Positions 16,284 to 26,178 of a stretch of 36,093 bases of DNA are shown here, piece after piece. The translations under genes and the position numbers were made by a program. The stretch lies in NCBI GenBank assembly GCA_016288825.1, contig JAEELH010000190.1, forward strand, positions 1-36,093. Reading direction: 5' to 3'. The notes below the pieces were generated by a model. That model did not search any database. It saw only the letters and a list, made by a program, of their open reading frames with translations, and was not told the origin of the DNA. How positions within the stretch are numbered: position 1 is the stretch's first letter; every line of letters begins with the position of its first letter. Source of the DNA: Lachnospiraceae bacterium (lineage in GTDB: Bacteria; Bacillota; Clostridia; Lachnospirales; Lachnospiraceae).

Positions 16284-17129
16284 ATGGGAATCAAAACATA
16301 CAACCCATATACACCTTCCCGGAGGAATATGACAGGATCAGATTTTTCCGAGATTACAAAGAAAGAGCCTGAGAGATCACTGCTTACTTCCAAGAAAAAG
16401 CATGCTGGTCGTAACAATCAGGGTAAGATAACAGTTCGTCATCATGGCGGCGGCAATCGTAACAAGTATCGTATCATCGATTTCAAGCGCAATAAGAAGG
16501 ATGGAATTCCCGCAAAGGTTGTTGGTATCGAGTACGATCCTAACCGCAGCGCTAATATCGCTCTTATCTGCTATGCAGACGGCGAGAAAGCATACATCCT
16601 GGCACCCGAGGGTCTTAAGGACGGCATGACCGTAATGAGCGGTCCTGATGCCGAAGTAAGGATCGGCAACTGCCTTCCTCTTTCAGAGATCCCTGTAGGT
16701 ACCATGATCCACAATATTGAGCTTCATCCCGGCAAGGGTGGCCAGATGGTTCGTGCAGCAGGTAATGCAGCACAGCTCATGGCTAAAGAAGGAAAGTACG
16801 CAACACTTCGTCTTCCTTCAGGCGAGATGAGAATGGTACCCATCGGCTGCCGTGCAACCATTGGTACTATCGGTAACGGAGACCACAACCTTATCAAGAT
16901 CGGTAAGGCAGGACGTAAGCGTCACATGGGTATCCGTCCTACAGTCCGCGGTTCAGTTATGAACCCCAATGACCATCCTCATGGAGGTGGTGAGGGTAAG
17001 GCACCTATCGGTCGTCCCGGTCCCTGCACACCTTGGGGTAAGCCGGCCCTTGGTCTTAAGACACGTAAGAAGCATAAGGCTTCTAACAAGCTCATCGTTA
17101 GAAGAAGAAACGGCAAGGGATTGAAGTAA
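16284..17129 (+). CDS. rplB: 50S ribosomal protein L2
   Basis: The 281-residue length is normal for L2, which organises the peptidyl transferase centre and bridges the subunits. The RNA-binding OB/SH3 core is present, including [18 protein letters not shown] near residue 40. The most conserved C-terminal stretch, [19 protein letters not shown], carries the histidine linked to peptidyl transfer. AAAGGAGTT precedes the ATG by about seven bases. The tail is basic ([18 protein letters not shown]). rpsS begins ten bases after the stop. Confidence 0.98.
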   Translation: MGIKTYNPYTPSRRNMTGSDFSEITKKEPERSLLTSKKKHAGRNNQGKITVRHHGGGNRNKYRIIDFKRNKKDGIPAKVVGIEYDPNRSANIALICYADGEKAYILAPEGLKDGMTVMSGPDAEVRIGNCLPLSEIPVGTMIHNIELHPGKGGQMVRAAGNAAQLMAKEGKYATLRLPSGEMRMVPIGCRATIGTIGNGDHNLIKIGKAGRKRHMGIRPTVRGSVMNPNDHPHGGGEGKAPIGRPGPCTPWGKPALGLKTRKKHKASNKLIVRRRNGKGLK

Positions 17130-17139
17130 GGAGGATAAC

Positions 17140-17421
17140 ATGTCACGTTCACTTAAAAAAGGACCTTTCGCTGATGAAAGCTTATTAAAGAAGATAGATG
17201 CACTGAATGCGTCTGGTGACAAGTCGGTTGTTAAGACCTGGTCCCGCCGTTCAACTATCTTCCCTCAGTTCGTAGGACACACCATCGCCGTACATGACGG
17301 TCGTAAGCATGTGCCCGTTTATATCACAGAGGATATGGTAGGACACAAGCTTGGAGAGTTCGTTGCTACCCGCACATATCGCGGACACGGCAAGGATGAG
17401 AAGAAGTCCGGCGCAAGGTAA
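17140..17421 (+). CDS. rpsS: 30S ribosomal protein S19
   Basis: The 93-residue protein starts [19 protein letters not shown] and contains [30 protein letters not shown] and [16 protein letters not shown], all diagnostic of S19. It binds the 30S head with S13 and contacts the A-site finger of the large subunit. AAGGAGGA sits just before the start. It lies between rplB and rplV as expected. Confidence 0.98.
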   Translation: MSRSLKKGPFADESLLKKIDALNASGDKSVVKTWSRRSTIFPQFVGHTIAVHDGRKHVPVYITEDMVGHKLGEFVATRTYRGHGKDEKKSGAR

Positions 17422-17447
17422 GTTCAGATTGAAAGGAGATTTTTGTC

Positions 17448-17834
17448 ATGGCTAAGGGACATAGAACCCAAATAAAGCGTGAGAGAAACGAAATTAAAGA
17501 TACACGCCCCAGCGCTAAGCTTTCCTATGCTCGCATTCCCGTAAGCAAGGCTTGCTTCGTTCTTGACGCAATCCGCGGCAAGGATGTTCAGAGCGCACTT
17601 GGAATTTTGGCGTATAACCCCCGGTATGCATCCGGTGTGATCGAGAAGCTCTTAAAGTCTGCGATCGCTAACGCAGAGAACAATAACGGTCTCAAGGCAG
17701 AGGATCTGTACATTGCAGAGTGCTATGCAAACAAGGGACCTACGATGAAGCGTATCCAGCCCAGAGCACAGGGCCGCGCATATCGTATCGAGAAGAGAAT
17801 GAGTCACATCACCATCGTTTTGGATGAGAAATAA
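17448..17834 (+). CDS. rplV: 50S ribosomal protein L22
   Basis: The 128-residue protein contains the L22 core ([48 protein letters not shown]) and the beta-hairpin that lines the exit tunnel ([24 protein letters not shown]). The hairpin is full length, without the deletions known from macrolide-resistant mutants. The N-terminus is about 15 residues longer than in E. coli ([18 protein letters not shown]). GAAAGGAGAT precedes the ATG. The next gene, rpsC, starts 11 bases downstream. Confidence 0.97.
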   Translation: MAKGHRTQIKRERNEIKDTRPSAKLSYARIPVSKACFVLDAIRGKDVQSALGILAYNPRYASGVIEKLLKSAIANAENNNGLKAEDLYIAECYANKGPTMKRIQPRAQGRAYRIEKRMSHITIVLDEK

Positions 17835-17845
17835 GGAGGTTATCA

Positions 17846-18511
17846 ATGGGACAGAAAGTTAATCCGCACGGGCTGCGTGTCGGCATCATAAAGGACTGGG
17901 ATTCCAGATGGTATGCCGAGAGCGAATTTGCAGATTACCTCAAGGAGGATCATGAGATCCGTACTTTCCTTAAGAAGAAGCTTTACGCTGCAGGTGTTTC
18001 AAAGGTTGAGATCGAGCGTGCTTCCGATAGGGTTAAGGTAGTTGTTCATACAGCTAAGCCCGGCGTTGTAATCGGTAAGGGTGGAGCAGAGATCGAGAAG
18101 ATCAAGAGCGATCTTGCAAAGCTTACCGACAAGAAGCTTGTTGTAGATATCAAAGAGGTTAAGCGTCCTGATAAGGATGCACAGCTGGTTGCAGAGAATA
18201 TCGCAGGTCAGCTTGAGAACCGTGTTTCATTCCGTCGTGCTATGAAGTCATGCATCAGCCGTTCCATGAAGGCAGGAGTTCTTGGTATCAAGACTCAGTG
18301 CGCAGGACGTCTTGGCGGTGCAGATATGGCTCGTACAGAGACATACAATGAGGGAACAATTCCCCTTCAGACACTTCGCGCAGATATCGATTATGGTTTT
18401 GCAGAGGCAGACACCACTTATGGTAAGGTAGGTGTTAAGGTCTGGATCTACAAGGGAGAGGTACTTCCCGGCAAGAAAAATGCCCAGAATGAGGAAGGAG
18501 GCAAAAACTAA
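17846..18511 (+). CDS. rpsC: 30S ribosomal protein S3
   Basis: The 221-residue protein has the N-terminal S3 signature [14 protein letters not shown], a type-II KH domain around 60-100 with the loop [13 protein letters not shown], and a C-terminal domain with [13 protein letters not shown] and [16 protein letters not shown]3 forms part of the mRNA entry channel and its helicase activity. AAGGAGGT precedes the ATG. The stop overlaps the rplP start (TAATG). Confidence 0.98.
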   Translation: MGQKVNPHGLRVGIIKDWDSRWYAESEFADYLKEDHEIRTFLKKKLYAAGVSKVEIERASDRVKVVVHTAKPGVVIGKGGAEIEKIKSDLAKLTDKKLVVDIKEVKRPDKDAQLVAENIAGQLENRVSFRRAMKSCISRSMKAGVLGIKTQCAGRLGGADMARTETYNEGTIPLQTLRADIDYGFAEADTTYGKVGVKVWIYKGEVLPGKKNAQNEEGGKN

Positions 18512-18939
18512 TGTTAATGCCTAAGCGTGTTAAGCATCGTAAGCAGTTCCGTGGCACTATGACCGGAAAAGCGATGCGTGGAAACAAGATCACATTTGGT
18601 GAGTTCGGTATCGTATCTCAGGATCCTTGCTGGATCACAGCAAATCAGATAGAGGCAGCCCGTATCGCCATGACACGTCATGTAAAGCGTGGTGGTAAGG
18701 TTTGGATCAAGGTATTCCCTGATCATCCCGTATCAGCTCAGCCTGCTGAGACTCGAATGGGTAAAGGAAAGGGTGCTCTTGATTACTGGGTAGCTGTAGT
18801 TAAGCCCGGCCGTGTTCTTTTCGAGATCGCCGGCGTACCTGAAGATGTTGCAAGAGAGGCACTTCGCCTTGCTACACATAAGCTCCCCTGCAGATGCAAG
18901 ATAGTATCTCGCGCAGATTTGGAAGGCGGTGAAGCATAA
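18511..18939 (+). CDS. rplP: 50S ribosomal protein L16
   Basis: The 142-residue protein begins [15 protein letters not shown] and carries [24 protein letters not shown], both typical of L16, which helps position A-site tRNA. The arginine that is hydroxylated in E. coli (in the segment RMGKGKG) is conserved. AAGGAGGC within the rpsC end serves as ribosome binding site. Both ends overlap neighbours by one base (TAATG), so rpsC-rplP-rpmC translation should be coupled. Confidence 0.98.
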   Translation: MLMPKRVKHRKQFRGTMTGKAMRGNKITFGEFGIVSQDPCWITANQIEAARIAMTRHVKRGGKVWIKVFPDHPVSAQPAETRMGKGKGALDYWVAVVKPGRVLFEIAGVPEDVAREALRLATHKLPCRCKIVSRADLEGGEA

Positions 18940-19142
18940 TGAAGAGTAGAGATTTTGTAAAGGATCTGGACGCACAGTCCGTTGATGAGCTTAATGCTCG
19001 TCTCGTAGAGGCAAAAAAGGAACTTTTCAATCTGAGATTTCAGAATGCTACAAATCAGCTGGATAACACCGGAAGGATCCGTGAAGTTAGACGCAATATC
19101 GCAAGGATATCCACGGTACTTACCCAGAAGGCAAATCAGTAA
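18939..19142 (+). CDS. rpmC: 50S ribosomal protein L29
   Basis: The 67-residue, two-helix protein contains [30 protein letters not shown] and the [12 protein letters not shown] signature of L29, which lies at the tunnel exit next to L23. Translation starts on the rplP stop codon (TAATG). rpsQ starts 24 bases after its stop. Confidence 0.97.
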   Translation: MKSRDFVKDLDAQSVDELNARLVEAKKELFNLRFQNATNQLDNTGRIREVRRNIARISTVLTQKANQ

Positions 19143-19166
19143 TCGGATTGAGAAAGGAGAAAAGCC

Positions 19167-19424
19167 GTGGAAGAAAGAAATCTTAGAAAGACCCGGGTGG
19201 GTATCGTTGTCAGCGATAAGATGGACAAGACCATCGTAGTTGCAGTTCGTGACAATGTTCGCCATCCTCTTTATAACAAGATCATCAAGAAGACTTATAA
19301 GCTTAAGGCTCATGATGAAGAGAATAACGCTCATGAGGGCGATACCGTTCGCGTTATGGAGACCAGACCACTTTCCAAGGACAAGAGATGGAGACTGGTT
19401 GAGGTCGTAGAGCGCGCTAAGTAA
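19167..19424 (+). CDS. rpsQ: 30S ribosomal protein S17
   Basis: The 85-residue OB-fold protein starts at GTG, preceded by AAAGGAG at a good distance, and reads [27 protein letters not shown]. The later [31 protein letters not shown] completes the S17 pattern. S17 binds the 16S 5' domain early in assembly. rplN follows after ten bases. Confidence 0.97.
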   Translation: MEERNLRKTRVGIVVSDKMDKTIVVAVRDNVRHPLYNKIIKKTYKLKAHDEENNAHEGDTVRVMETRPLSKDKRWRLVEVVERAK

Positions 19425-19434
19425 GGAGGAAGAG

Positions 19435-19803
19435 ATGGTACAGCAGGAAAGCAGATTAAGGGTAGCCGACAATACCGGTGCGAAGGAGCTGCTTTGCATC
19501 CGTGTTATAGGCGGATCTACCAGGAGATATGCCAATATCGGCGATGTAATTACTGCCAGCGTCAAAGATGCAACACCCGGTGGTGTTGTTAAAAAGGGCG
19601 ATGTAGTTAAGGCAGTCGTAGTCCGCACCAAGAAGGGTGCACGTCGTAAGGATGGCTCATACATCAAGTTTGATGAGAATGCAGCAGTTATCATCAAGGA
19701 CGACAAGACTCCGAAAGGAACCCGTATATTTGGACCCGTAGCTAGAGAGCTTCGTGACAAGCAGTTCATGAAGATCGTATCTCTCGCTCCGGAGGTATTA
19801 TAG
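19435..19803 (+). CDS. rplN: 50S ribosomal protein L14
   Basis: The 122-residue length is exactly usual. Signatures are [55 protein letters not shown] and [15 protein letters not shown]14 forms intersubunit bridges and is the docking site of the silencing factor RsfS. AAGGAGGA precedes the ATG by five bases, and rplX begins nine bases after its stop. Confidence 0.98.
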   Translation: MVQQESRLRVADNTGAKELLCIRVIGGSTRRYANIGDVITASVKDATPGGVVKKGDVVKAVVVRTKKGARRKDGSYIKFDENAAVIIKDDKTPKGTRIFGPVARELRDKQFMKIVSLAPEVL

Positions 19804-19812
19804 GAGGAAAAC

Positions 19813-20124
19813 ATGGCTACATCGAAGATTAAAAAAGGCGATATGGTTCGTGTTATCGCAGGTGCCGAGAAAGACAATGAAGGCAAGGTAATCGCAGTTG
19901 ATCACAAGAAGGGCACAGTTACTGTTGAGGGTGTTCGCATGATCAAGAAGCACACAAAGCCTTCTATGGCTAATCAGGCCGGCGGCATCATTGAGCAGGA
20001 AGGACCTATCGATATTTCCAACGTAATGCTTCTCGTCGGTGGTAAGACGACCCGTGTCGGATTCAAGATGGATGGTGACAAGAAGGTCCGCTACGCCAAA
20101 GCAACCGGCGAAGTGATCGATTAA
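19813..20124 (+). CDS. rplX: 50S ribosomal protein L24
   Basis: The 103-residue protein has an N-terminal KOW motif ([25 protein letters not shown]) followed by [14 protein letters not shown] and a glycine-rich segment with [27 protein letters not shown]24 is an early nucleator of large subunit assembly. AGGAGGAAAAC precedes the ATG. The rplE gene follows after 13 bases. Confidence 0.97.
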   Translation: MATSKIKKGDMVRVIAGAEKDNEGKVIAVDHKKGTVTVEGVRMIKKHTKPSMANQAGGIIEQEGPIDISNVMLLVGGKTTRVGFKMDGDKKVRYAKATGEVID

Positions 20125-20137
20125 GGAGGATAGGGCG

Positions 20138-20677
20138 TTGAGTAGATTAAAAGAACAGTATCAGAGCGACATCGTCGCAAAGATGACATCTAAATTCGGC
20201 TATAAGAACGTCATGGAAGTTCCCAAGCTGGATAAGATAGTAGTTAACATGGGTGTTGGTGAGGCTAAAGAGAATCAGAAGATCCTCGAGGCTGCTATGA
20301 CAGACATGGAGGCTATCACAGGACAGAAGGCCGTTATTACTAAGGCTAAGAATTCTGTGGCTAACTTCAAGATCCGTGAGGGAATGGGAATCGGATGCAA
20401 GACCACACTTCGTGGCGAGAAGATGTATGAGTTTGCTGATCGTCTGATCAACCTCGCACTTCCCCGTGTCCGTGACTTCCGTGGAGTTAACCCTAACTCA
20501 TTTGACGGCAGAGGAAACTATGCTCTCGGAATCAAGGAGCAGATCATTTTCCCTGAGATCGAGTATGATAAGGTAGACAAGGTTCGTGGTATGGACATCA
20601 TCTTTGTTACCACAGCCAAGACGGATGAAGAGGCAAGAGAGCTGCTTAGGCTTTTCGGAATGCCTTTTGCGAAGTAA
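20138..20677 (+). CDS. rplE: 50S ribosomal protein L5
   Basis: The 179-residue protein starts at TTG, chosen because AAGGAGGA lies eight bases upstream and the translation [11 protein letters not shown] matches L5 starts. Core motifs include [45 protein letters not shown] and [18 protein letters not shown]5 binds 5S rRNA and contacts P-site tRNA and S13. A rare start codon for such a highly expressed gene may balance output within the cluster. Confidence 0.97.
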   Translation: MSRLKEQYQSDIVAKMTSKFGYKNVMEVPKLDKIVVNMGVGEAKENQKILEAAMTDMEAITGQKAVITKAKNSVANFKIREGMGIGCKTTLRGEKMYEFADRLINLALPRVRDFRGVNPNSFDGRGNYALGIKEQIIFPEIEYDKVDKVRGMDIIFVTTAKTDEEARELLRLFGMPFAK

Positions 20678-20689
20678 GGAGGAGAGACC

Positions 20690-20875
20690 ATGGCAAAGAA
20701 GTCAATGAAGATCAAACAGCAGCGTAAGCAAAAGTTCTCCACCAGAGAGTACACACGTTGCAGAGTTTGCGGTCGCCCTCATAGCGTGCTCCGCAAGTAT
20801 GGCATCTGCCGCGTATGCTTCCGTGAGATGGCTTACAAAGGCGAGATCCCCGGTGTCAAGAAGGCTAGTTGGTAG
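20690..20875 (+). CDS. rpsN: 30S ribosomal protein S14, zinc-binding type
   Basis: The 61-residue length and four cysteines (Cys24, Cys27, Cys40, Cys43 in CRVCG and CRVC) mark the short zinc-containing form of S14 found in many Gram-positive bacteria. A zinc-free paralogue often exists elsewhere in such genomes; none is in this window. AGGAGAGACC precedes the ATG. S14 sits in the 30S head beside S3 and S10. The 48-base gap to rpsH is AT-rich without clear structure. Confidence 0.98.
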   Translation: MAKKSMKIKQQRKQKFSTREYTRCRVCGRPHSVLRKYGICRVCFREMAYKGEIPGVKKASW

Positions 20876-20923
20876 ACCGGCGACACTATTTATCTATTTA
20901 ATAAAACAGGAGGAAAACATATC

Positions 20924-21325
20924 ATGACAATGAGTGATCCTATCGCAGATATGCTTACCAGAATCCGTAATGCCAATACTGCGAAACATGACACCGTAGA
21001 TATCCCCTCTTCCAAGATGAAGGTTGCTATTGCCAACATCCTTGTAGACGAGGGTTATATAGAGAAGTATGAGCTCCTTGATGAGGGTAACTTCAAGAAC
21101 ATCCATGTTACCATGAAGTATACCGGTCAGAAGAAGGACCGCATCATTACTGGAATCAAGCGTATCTCCAAGCCCGGACTTCGTATCTATGCCGGCAAGG
21201 ATGAGATCCCTTCAGTTCTCGGAGGACTTGGCGTAGCCATCCTTTCAACAAACAAGGGAATCCTTACTGATAAGCAGGCTAAGAAGGAGCAGGTTGGAGG
21301 AGAAGTTCTGGCTTTCGTTTGGTAG
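20924..21325 (+). CDS. rpsH: 30S ribosomal protein S8
   Basis: The 133-residue protein begins [31 protein letters not shown], and ends with the S8 signature [15 protein letters not shown] ... [34 protein letters not shown] (in pieces). S8 binds 16S helix 21 and, in E. coli, represses the spc operon by binding a mimic of that helix. AGGAGG lies ten bases before the first ATG; the second ATG, two codons later, is also possible. A 163-base structured region follows before rplF. Confidence 0.98.
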   Translation: MTMSDPIADMLTRIRNANTAKHDTVDIPSSKMKVAIANILVDEGYIEKYELLDEGNFKNIHVTMKYTGQKKDRIITGIKRISKPGLRIYAGKDEIPSVLGGLGVAILSTNKGILTDKQAKKEQVGGEVLAFVW

Positions 21326-21441
21326 ACCGAAAGCTTCGAGACAAATCGGAGCGATAGCGACAGATGAGTCCGAAGCGAGGTCGTTCTGTGAGATTAGCAA
21401 GCGCAAGCCGTAGGCACCGCGCGAGCTTAGCGAAGCAGAAC
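21325..21441 (+). repeat. structured intergenic element between rpsH and rplF
   Basis: Two consecutive stems are visible. GACC/GGTC with GCTTCG/CGAAGC (21325-21382) forms the first. GTTCTG/CAGAAC (21383-21441) with an inner GCGC pairing forms the second. There is no T-run, so it is not a standard terminator. It shares short motifs (GGAGCG, GATGAG, CGAAG) with the rpsJ-rplC element and others, suggesting a dispersed palindromic repeat, or a regulatory site for rplF translation. Confidence 0.5.
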
Positions 21442-21488
21442 TTCCTTGTGAAAATAGTAGTATATAGGAAAAATAATAGGAGGCGAAG

Positions 21489-22028
21489 ATGTCACGAGTA
21501 GGAAGAATGCCTATCGCGGTACCTGCAGGCGTTACTGTAGATATTGCAGAAAATAACCATGTGACGGTAAAAGGACCCAAGGGAACTTTGGAGAGAACTC
21601 TCCCGTCCGAGATGGAGATCACAAAAGAGGGCGAGGAGATTATTGTTAAGCGTCCCAACGACCTCAAGAGAATGAAGTCGCTGCATGGACTTACCAGAAC
21701 CCTTATTTCCAACATGGTCATCGGTGTTACTGATGGTTATCAGAAGGTTCTGGAGGTTAACGGTGTAGGTTTCAGAGCTGCTAAGCAGGGTAAGAAGCTC
21801 ACACTTAACCTTGGATTTTCACATCCTGTAGAGATGGAGGATCCTGAAGGTATCGAGACAACAGTTGAGAACAACATCATCACTGTTAAGGGTATCGACA
21901 AAGAAAGAGTTGGCCAGTTTGCGGCAGAGATCAGGGACAAGAAGCGTCCTGAGCCGTACAAGGGCAAGGGAATCAAGTATTCCGATGAAGTTATCCGTCG
22001 TAAGGTCGGAAAGACCGGTAAGAAGTAA
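21489..22028 (+). CDS. rplF: 50S ribosomal protein L6
   Basis: The 179-residue, two-domain protein starts [17 protein letters not shown] and ends [31 protein letters not shown], the L6 signature. L6 lies near the GTPase-associated centre and is needed late in 50S assembly. AGGAGGCGAAG precedes the ATG. Unlike most genes here, it is separated from its upstream neighbour by 163 bases. rplR follows 15 bases after the stop. Confidence 0.98.
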   Translation: MSRVGRMPIAVPAGVTVDIAENNHVTVKGPKGTLERTLPSEMEITKEGEEIIVKRPNDLKRMKSLHGLTRTLISNMVIGVTDGYQKVLEVNGVGFRAAKQGKKLTLNLGFSHPVEMEDPEGIETTVENNIITVKGIDKERVGQFAAEIRDKKRPEPYKGKGIKYSDEVIRRKVGKTGKK

Positions 22029-22043
22029 GGAAAGGAGTAAGAG

Positions 22044-22412
22044 ATGGTCAGCAAGAAATCAAAAGCTGTTGTTCGTGAAAATAAGCACAGAAGACTTCGC
22101 CATACGCTCTCCGGTACTTCTGAGAGACCCCGTATGTCAGTGTTCCGCAGCAACAATCATATGTATGTTCAGATCATTGATGATACAAAGGGTGGTACGC
22201 TGGTAGCTGCTTCTACAGTAGAGAAGGAAGTATCAGACGGTCTCAAGAAGACTAATGATACCGATGCTGCAAAGAAGCTTGGCGGCGTAATTGCAAAGCG
22301 TGCTCTCGATAAGGGAATCAAGACGGTGGTATTTGACAGAGGTGGTTTCATCTATGCAGGCAAGGTTGCCGCACTCGCAGATGCAGCCAGAGAAGCCGGA
22401 TTGGATTTTTAA
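22044..22412 (+). CDS. rplR: 50S ribosomal protein L18
   Basis: The 122-residue protein has a basic N-terminal arm (KKSKAVVRENKHRRLRHTLSGTSERPRMSVFRSNNHMYVQIID, in pieces) and the end motif VVFDRGGFIYAGKVAALADAAREAGLDF that define L18. It binds 5S rRNA with L5 in the central protuberance. AAAGGAGTAAG precedes the ATG, and rpsE begins 13 bases after the stop. Confidence 0.98.
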   Translation: MVSKKSKAVVRENKHRRLRHTLSGTSERPRMSVFRSNNHMYVQIIDDTKGGTLVAASTVEKEVSDGLKKTNDTDAAKKLGGVIAKRALDKGIKTVVFDRGGFIYAGKVAALADAAREAGLDF

Positions 22413-22425
22413 GGAGGAAGCATAG

Positions 22426-22938
22426 ATGAAGCGTTCAATGGTTGACGTAAGTCAGATAGAAGAATTAAAAGAGAATGTTGTTTCCATCAAGCGCGTTACC
22501 AAGGTAGTTAAGGGTGGACGTAATATGCGTTTCACCGCCCTGGTAGTTGTAGGAGATGAAAACGGACATGTTGGTGCCGGCCTCGGTAAGGCTACCGAGA
22601 TCCCGGAGGCGATCCGCAAGGGCAAGGAAGATGCTATCAAGCAGATGATCACCGTTAAGCTCGATGCGAATCACAGTATCACACATGATATAACCGGCAA
22701 GCACACAGGAGCTTCCGTACTTCTTAAGAAGGCTCCCGAAGGTACCGGTATCATCGCAGGCGGTCCTGCTCGTGCAGTCTGCGAGCTGGCAGGGATCACA
22801 AACATCCGTACAAAGTCCCTGGGTTCATCAAATAAGCAGAACGTTGTTCTTGCTACAATTGATGCACTTTCACAGCTCAAGTCACCCGAGGAAGTTGCTG
22901 CTCTCCGCGGCAAGTCTGTAGACGAGATCACCGGCTAA
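22426..22938 (+). CDS. rpsE: 30S ribosomal protein S5
   Basis: The 170-residue protein carries the double-stranded RNA-binding-like N domain with [21 protein letters not shown]. The KGGR loop is where spectinomycin resistance changes occur, and it looks wild type. The C domain shows [24 protein letters not shown] and [22 protein letters not shown]5 lines the mRNA entry channel and affects decoding fidelity with S4. AAGGAGGAAG precedes the ATG. Confidence 0.98.
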   Translation: MKRSMVDVSQIEELKENVVSIKRVTKVVKGGRNMRFTALVVVGDENGHVGAGLGKATEIPEAIRKGKEDAIKQMITVKLDANHSITHDITGKHTGASVLLKKAPEGTGIIAGGPARAVCELAGITNIRTKSLGSSNKQNVVLATIDALSQLKSPEEVAALRGKSVDEITG

Positions 22939-22949
22939 GGAGGTATAAG

Positions 22950-23132
22950 ATGGCTAGCAAACTTAAAATCACTCTTATCAAATCCCCCATCGGTGCAGTT
23001 CCGAAGAATAAAAAGACAGTTGAGGCTCTTGGTCTCCGTAAGATCGGTAAGACAGTTGAGATGCCTGATAACGATGCTGTCCGCGGGATGATACAGAGAG
23101 TTCGTCACTTGGTATCAGTAGAGGAAGTATAG
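22950..23132 (+). CDS. rpmD: 50S ribosomal protein L30
   Basis: The 60-residue protein matches bacterial L30: [36 protein letters not shown] (read in two parts), with [20 protein letters not shown] at the end. It is a small beta-alpha protein on the large subunit that many bacteria lack. AAGGAGGT precedes the ATG, and rplO starts ten bases after the stop. Confidence 0.97.
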   Translation: MASKLKITLIKSPIGAVPKNKKTVEALGLRKIGKTVEMPDNDAVRGMIQRVRHLVSVEEV

Positions 23133-23142
23133 GAGGTATCCC

Positions 23143-23583
23143 ATGGATTTATCTAATTTACAGCCCGCTGAAGGCTCAAGATCCAGCGATAATTTCCGCA
23201 GGGGTCGTGGCCATGGAAGCGGTAACGGAAAGACCGCAGGTAAGGGACACAAGGGTCAGAAGGCTCGTTCAGGTGCTCCCCGTCTCGGTTTCGAGGGAGG
23301 TCAGATGCCTCTTTTCCGCCGTATTCCCAAGCGCGGATTTAAAAACAGAAATACACTCAACATTGTTGGCATTAATGTATCCGATCTTGAGAGATTCGAG
23401 GACGGTGCAGATGTAACTCTTGAGAGCCTTATCGAGTATGGTGTTATCAAGAACATCCGTGACGGTGTTAAGATCCTTGGTAACGGCAACCTTACAAAGA
23501 AGCTCAATGTAAGAGTTAACGCATACAGTGCCAGTGCAAAAGAGAAGATTGAGGCTGCAGGCGGAAAAGCAGAGGTGATCTAA
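23143..23583 (+). CDS. rplO: 50S ribosomal protein L15
   Basis: The 146-residue protein has the glycine- and basic-rich N-terminal extension typical of L15 ([20 protein letters not shown] and [20 protein letters not shown]) and a globular C-terminal part ending [12 protein letters not shown]15 penetrates the 50S core. AGGAGGTATCCC precedes the ATG. The stop overlaps the secY start (TAATG), coupling the last ribosomal gene of the spc part to the translocon gene. Confidence 0.98.
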   Translation: MDLSNLQPAEGSRSSDNFRRGRGHGSGNGKTAGKGHKGQKARSGAPRLGFEGGQMPLFRRIPKRGFKNRNTLNIVGINVSDLERFEDGADVTLESLIEYGVIKNIRDGVKILGNGNLTKKLNVRVNAYSASAKEKIEAAGGKAEVI

Positions 23584-24899
23584 TGTTTGAGACGATCGTA
23601 GGCGCTTTCAAAGTAAAGGATATGCGTAAGCGCCTGTTATTCACATTCCTTATGCTGATCGTTGTCAGGATGGGATCACAGCTTCCCGTTCCCGGCGTCG
23701 ATCCGGATGTCTTCAAGGAGATGTTTGGCAATGTCGGTGATTCCATGAATTTCTTCAATTCAATCACCGGTGGTTCTTTTGAGCAGATGTCTATCTTTGC
23801 ACTTAACATCACACCTTACATTACGGCATCCATTATCATCCAGCTCCTTACCATCTCTTTCCCCAAGTTGGAAGAGATGCAGAGAGATGGAGAAGATGGC
23901 CGCAAGAAGCTTACACAGATCACCAGATATCTTACTATCGGCCTTTCTGTGATCGAGGGTCTTGCAATGGGCATCGGCTTTGGTCGTAATGGCTACCTTA
24001 CAGAATACAACGCACTTTATGTTATAATTCTGATCGCTGCACTTACTGCAGGTTCTGCAGTACTTATGTGGATAGGCGAGCGCATTACCGAAAGGGGTGT
24101 GGGCAATGGTATTTCTATCGTCCTCATTATCAACATCCTTTCAAGACTGCCTCAGGATCTGAACTCTCTCTTCGAGCAGTTCGTAAGCGGCAGATCTGCA
24201 GCACCCGCTGTTCTCGCAGCAATTGTCATCATCGGCATTATCGTAGGACTTGTTATCCTGGTAGTTATCCTTCAGTGTGCAGAGCGTAAGATCCCTGTAC
24301 AGTATTCCAAGAAGCTCCAGGGCAGCCGTTCATTCACTGGCGCACAGTCCACATATATACCTCTTAAGGTCAATACCGGTGGTGTTATCCCTGTAATCTT
24401 CGCACAGTCGATCATGCAGACACCCGTTATCATTGCAGCTCTTGCAGGTGCAAACAACGCAGGCGGTTTCTGGGGTGGAGTTCTTCGCGGACTTTCCCAG
24501 AGCAACTGGTTCAACAGAGATAACTGGATCTACTCTATCGGTGCGGCAGTTTACATTCTTTTGATCATTGCTTTTGCATATTTCTACAGCTCCATTACTT
24601 TCAATCCTTTGGAGATTGCAGACAATATGAAAAAGAGTGGCGGATTTATCCCGGGTATCCGTCCCGGTAAGCCCACCAGTGAGTATCTGCAGACAGTTCT
24701 TTCACGCATCATCTTCATCGGTGCGGTTGGCCTGTCAATAGTTTCAATCCTTCCGATCATGCTCAACGGCCTTTTCAAGGCTTCAGTATCCTTCGGTGGA
24801 ACATCCATCATCATTATCGTGGGTGTTGTAGTTGAGACATTAAAGCAGATCGAGTCACAGATGATGGTCAGGAATTACAAAGGATTCCTGTCAGAATAA
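23583..24899 (+). CDS. secY: protein translocase subunit SecY
   Basis: The 438-residue, ten-segment membrane protein is the pore of the Sec translocon. Signatures include the early GSQLPVPGVDPDVF, the plug/segment-2 region ALNITPYITASIIIQLLT, WIGERITERGVGNGISIVL in segment 4-5, and KIPVQYSKK in the cytoplasmic loop that contacts SecA and ribosomes. The C-terminal loop FNPLEIADNMKKSGGFIPGIRPGKPT is intact. Its ATG overlaps the rplO stop. Its stop is followed by a perfect-looking hairpin before adk. Confidence 0.98.
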   Translation: MFETIVGAFKVKDMRKRLLFTFLMLIVVRMGSQLPVPGVDPDVFKEMFGNVGDSMNFFNSITGGSFEQMSIFALNITPYITASIIIQLLTISFPKLEEMQRDGEDGRKKLTQITRYLTIGLSVIEGLAMGIGFGRNGYLTEYNALYVIILIAALTAGSAVLMWIGERITERGVGNGISIVLIINILSRLPQDLNSLFEQFVSGRSAAPAVLAAIVIIGIIVGLVILVVILQCAERKIPVQYSKKLQGSRSFTGAQSTYIPLKVNTGGVIPVIFAQSIMQTPVIIAALAGANNAGGFWGGVLRGLSQSNWFNRDNWIYSIGAAVYILLIIAFAYFYSSITFNPLEIADNMKKSGGFIPGIRPGKPTSEYLQTVLSRIIFIGAVGLSIVSILPIMLNGLFKASVSFGGTSIIIIVGVVVETLKQIESQMMVRNYKGFLSE

Positions 24900-24906
24900 A
24901 GGTATT

Positions 24907-24934
24907 AAAGTCACACAGATCACTGTGTGGCTTT
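24907..24934 (+). terminator. 12-bp hairpin between secY and adk (possible attenuator)
   Basis: AAAGTCACACAG (24907-24918) pairs with CTGTGTGGCTTT (24923-24934) over a four-base loop, with one G-U pair. Only a short T-stretch ends the stem, so termination is probably partial. It may also act as a processing or stability site. Confidence 0.5.
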
Positions 24935-24956
24935 ATACTATGATACAGTATTATAA

Positions 24957-25616
<660 letters not shown>

Positions 25617-25621
25617 GACCA

Positions 25622-25888
25622 ATGCGATTTACCATGGCAAGGTCCCTTGCCGGACATGACAAGGACAGGTTATATGTTGTCACCGGGACACAGGGCGATA
25701 TGCTCAGTCTCGTGGACGGGAGGATCCGAACCTTGGATCGGCCCAAGTATAAAAAGAAAAAGCATCTGCAGATGGTGATCCATATTCCGGCTGAAGTATC
25801 TGACATAGTCGGAGACGCAGAGGTCTGGGAGGATCATCTGGTGCGCAAGGTTATCAAAGAGTACACGAGACTTACTGGTGATGCATAA
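25622..25888 (+). CDS. KOW-domain RNA-binding protein (YbzG/L14e-like)
   Basis: The 88-residue protein has an N-terminal KOW/L14e-like segment: [45 protein letters not shown], quoted in pieces, e.g. VVTGTQGDM and RPKYKKKKH. The same kind of small gene lies between map and infA in Bacillus and many clostridia. It is presumed to bind RNA or ribosomes, but its role is unsettled. ATG 25622 is used; the ATG four codons later (MARSLAGH) is equally reasonable. The C-terminal half ([20 protein letters not shown]) is acidic and helical. It directly follows adk, without the usual map gene. Confidence 0.85.
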   Translation: MRFTMARSLAGHDKDRLYVVTGTQGDMLSLVDGRIRTLDRPKYKKKKHLQMVIHIPAEVSDIVGDAEVWEDHLVRKVIKEYTRLTGDA

Positions 25889-25910
25889 AGGGCATCGGAA
25901 AGGAATTCAA

Positions 25911-26129
25911 ATGTCAAAGACAGATGTAATTGAAGTAGAGGGTAAGGTTATTGAAAAGCTTCCCAACGCCATGTTTTCTGTTGAGCTTGAAAACGGCCAT
26001 CAGATCCTGGCTCATATAAGTGGTAAGCTTCGTATGAACTATATACGTATCCTTCCCGGCGACAAGGTTACAATTGAGATGTCACCCTATGATCTGTCCA
26101 AGGGCAGGATCATCTGGAGAGATAAGTAA
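25911..26129 (+). CDS. infA: translation initiation factor IF-1
   Basis: The tracked frame begins 11 codons early. The ATG at 25911 has AAAGGAATT before it and yields the standard 72-residue protein starting [20 protein letters not shown]. The OB-fold signature [32 protein letters not shown] is complete. IF-1 binds the 30S A site during initiation. It is the last gene before a terminator hairpin that overlaps the promoter for rpmJ. Confidence 0.98.
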   Translation: MSKTDVIEVEGKVIEKLPNAMFSVELENGHQILAHISGKLRMNYIRILPGDKVTIEMSPYDLSKGRIIWRDK

Positions 26130-26149
26130 AATAATCTAAAATAAAACTC

Positions 26150-26178
26150 TTGACAGCAGGAGCGCAAACGCATATAAT
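26150..26178 (+). promoter_or_regulatory. perfect-consensus sigma-A promoter upstream of rpmJ
   Basis: TTGACA (26150-26155), 17-base spacer, TATAAT (26173-26178): an exact match to the consensus. It would start transcripts near 26184-26186 and drive rpmJ-rpsM-rpsK-rpsD-rpoA-rplQ. Its spacer and -10 form the left arm of a terminator hairpin. Confidence 0.88.

Noticed and set aside
18783-19886. 367-residue minus-strand ORF
   Set aside because: It spans the opposite strand of rplP, rpmC, rpsQ, rplN and part of rplX, all certain genes; low-complexity Ser/Leu content fits a shadow frame.
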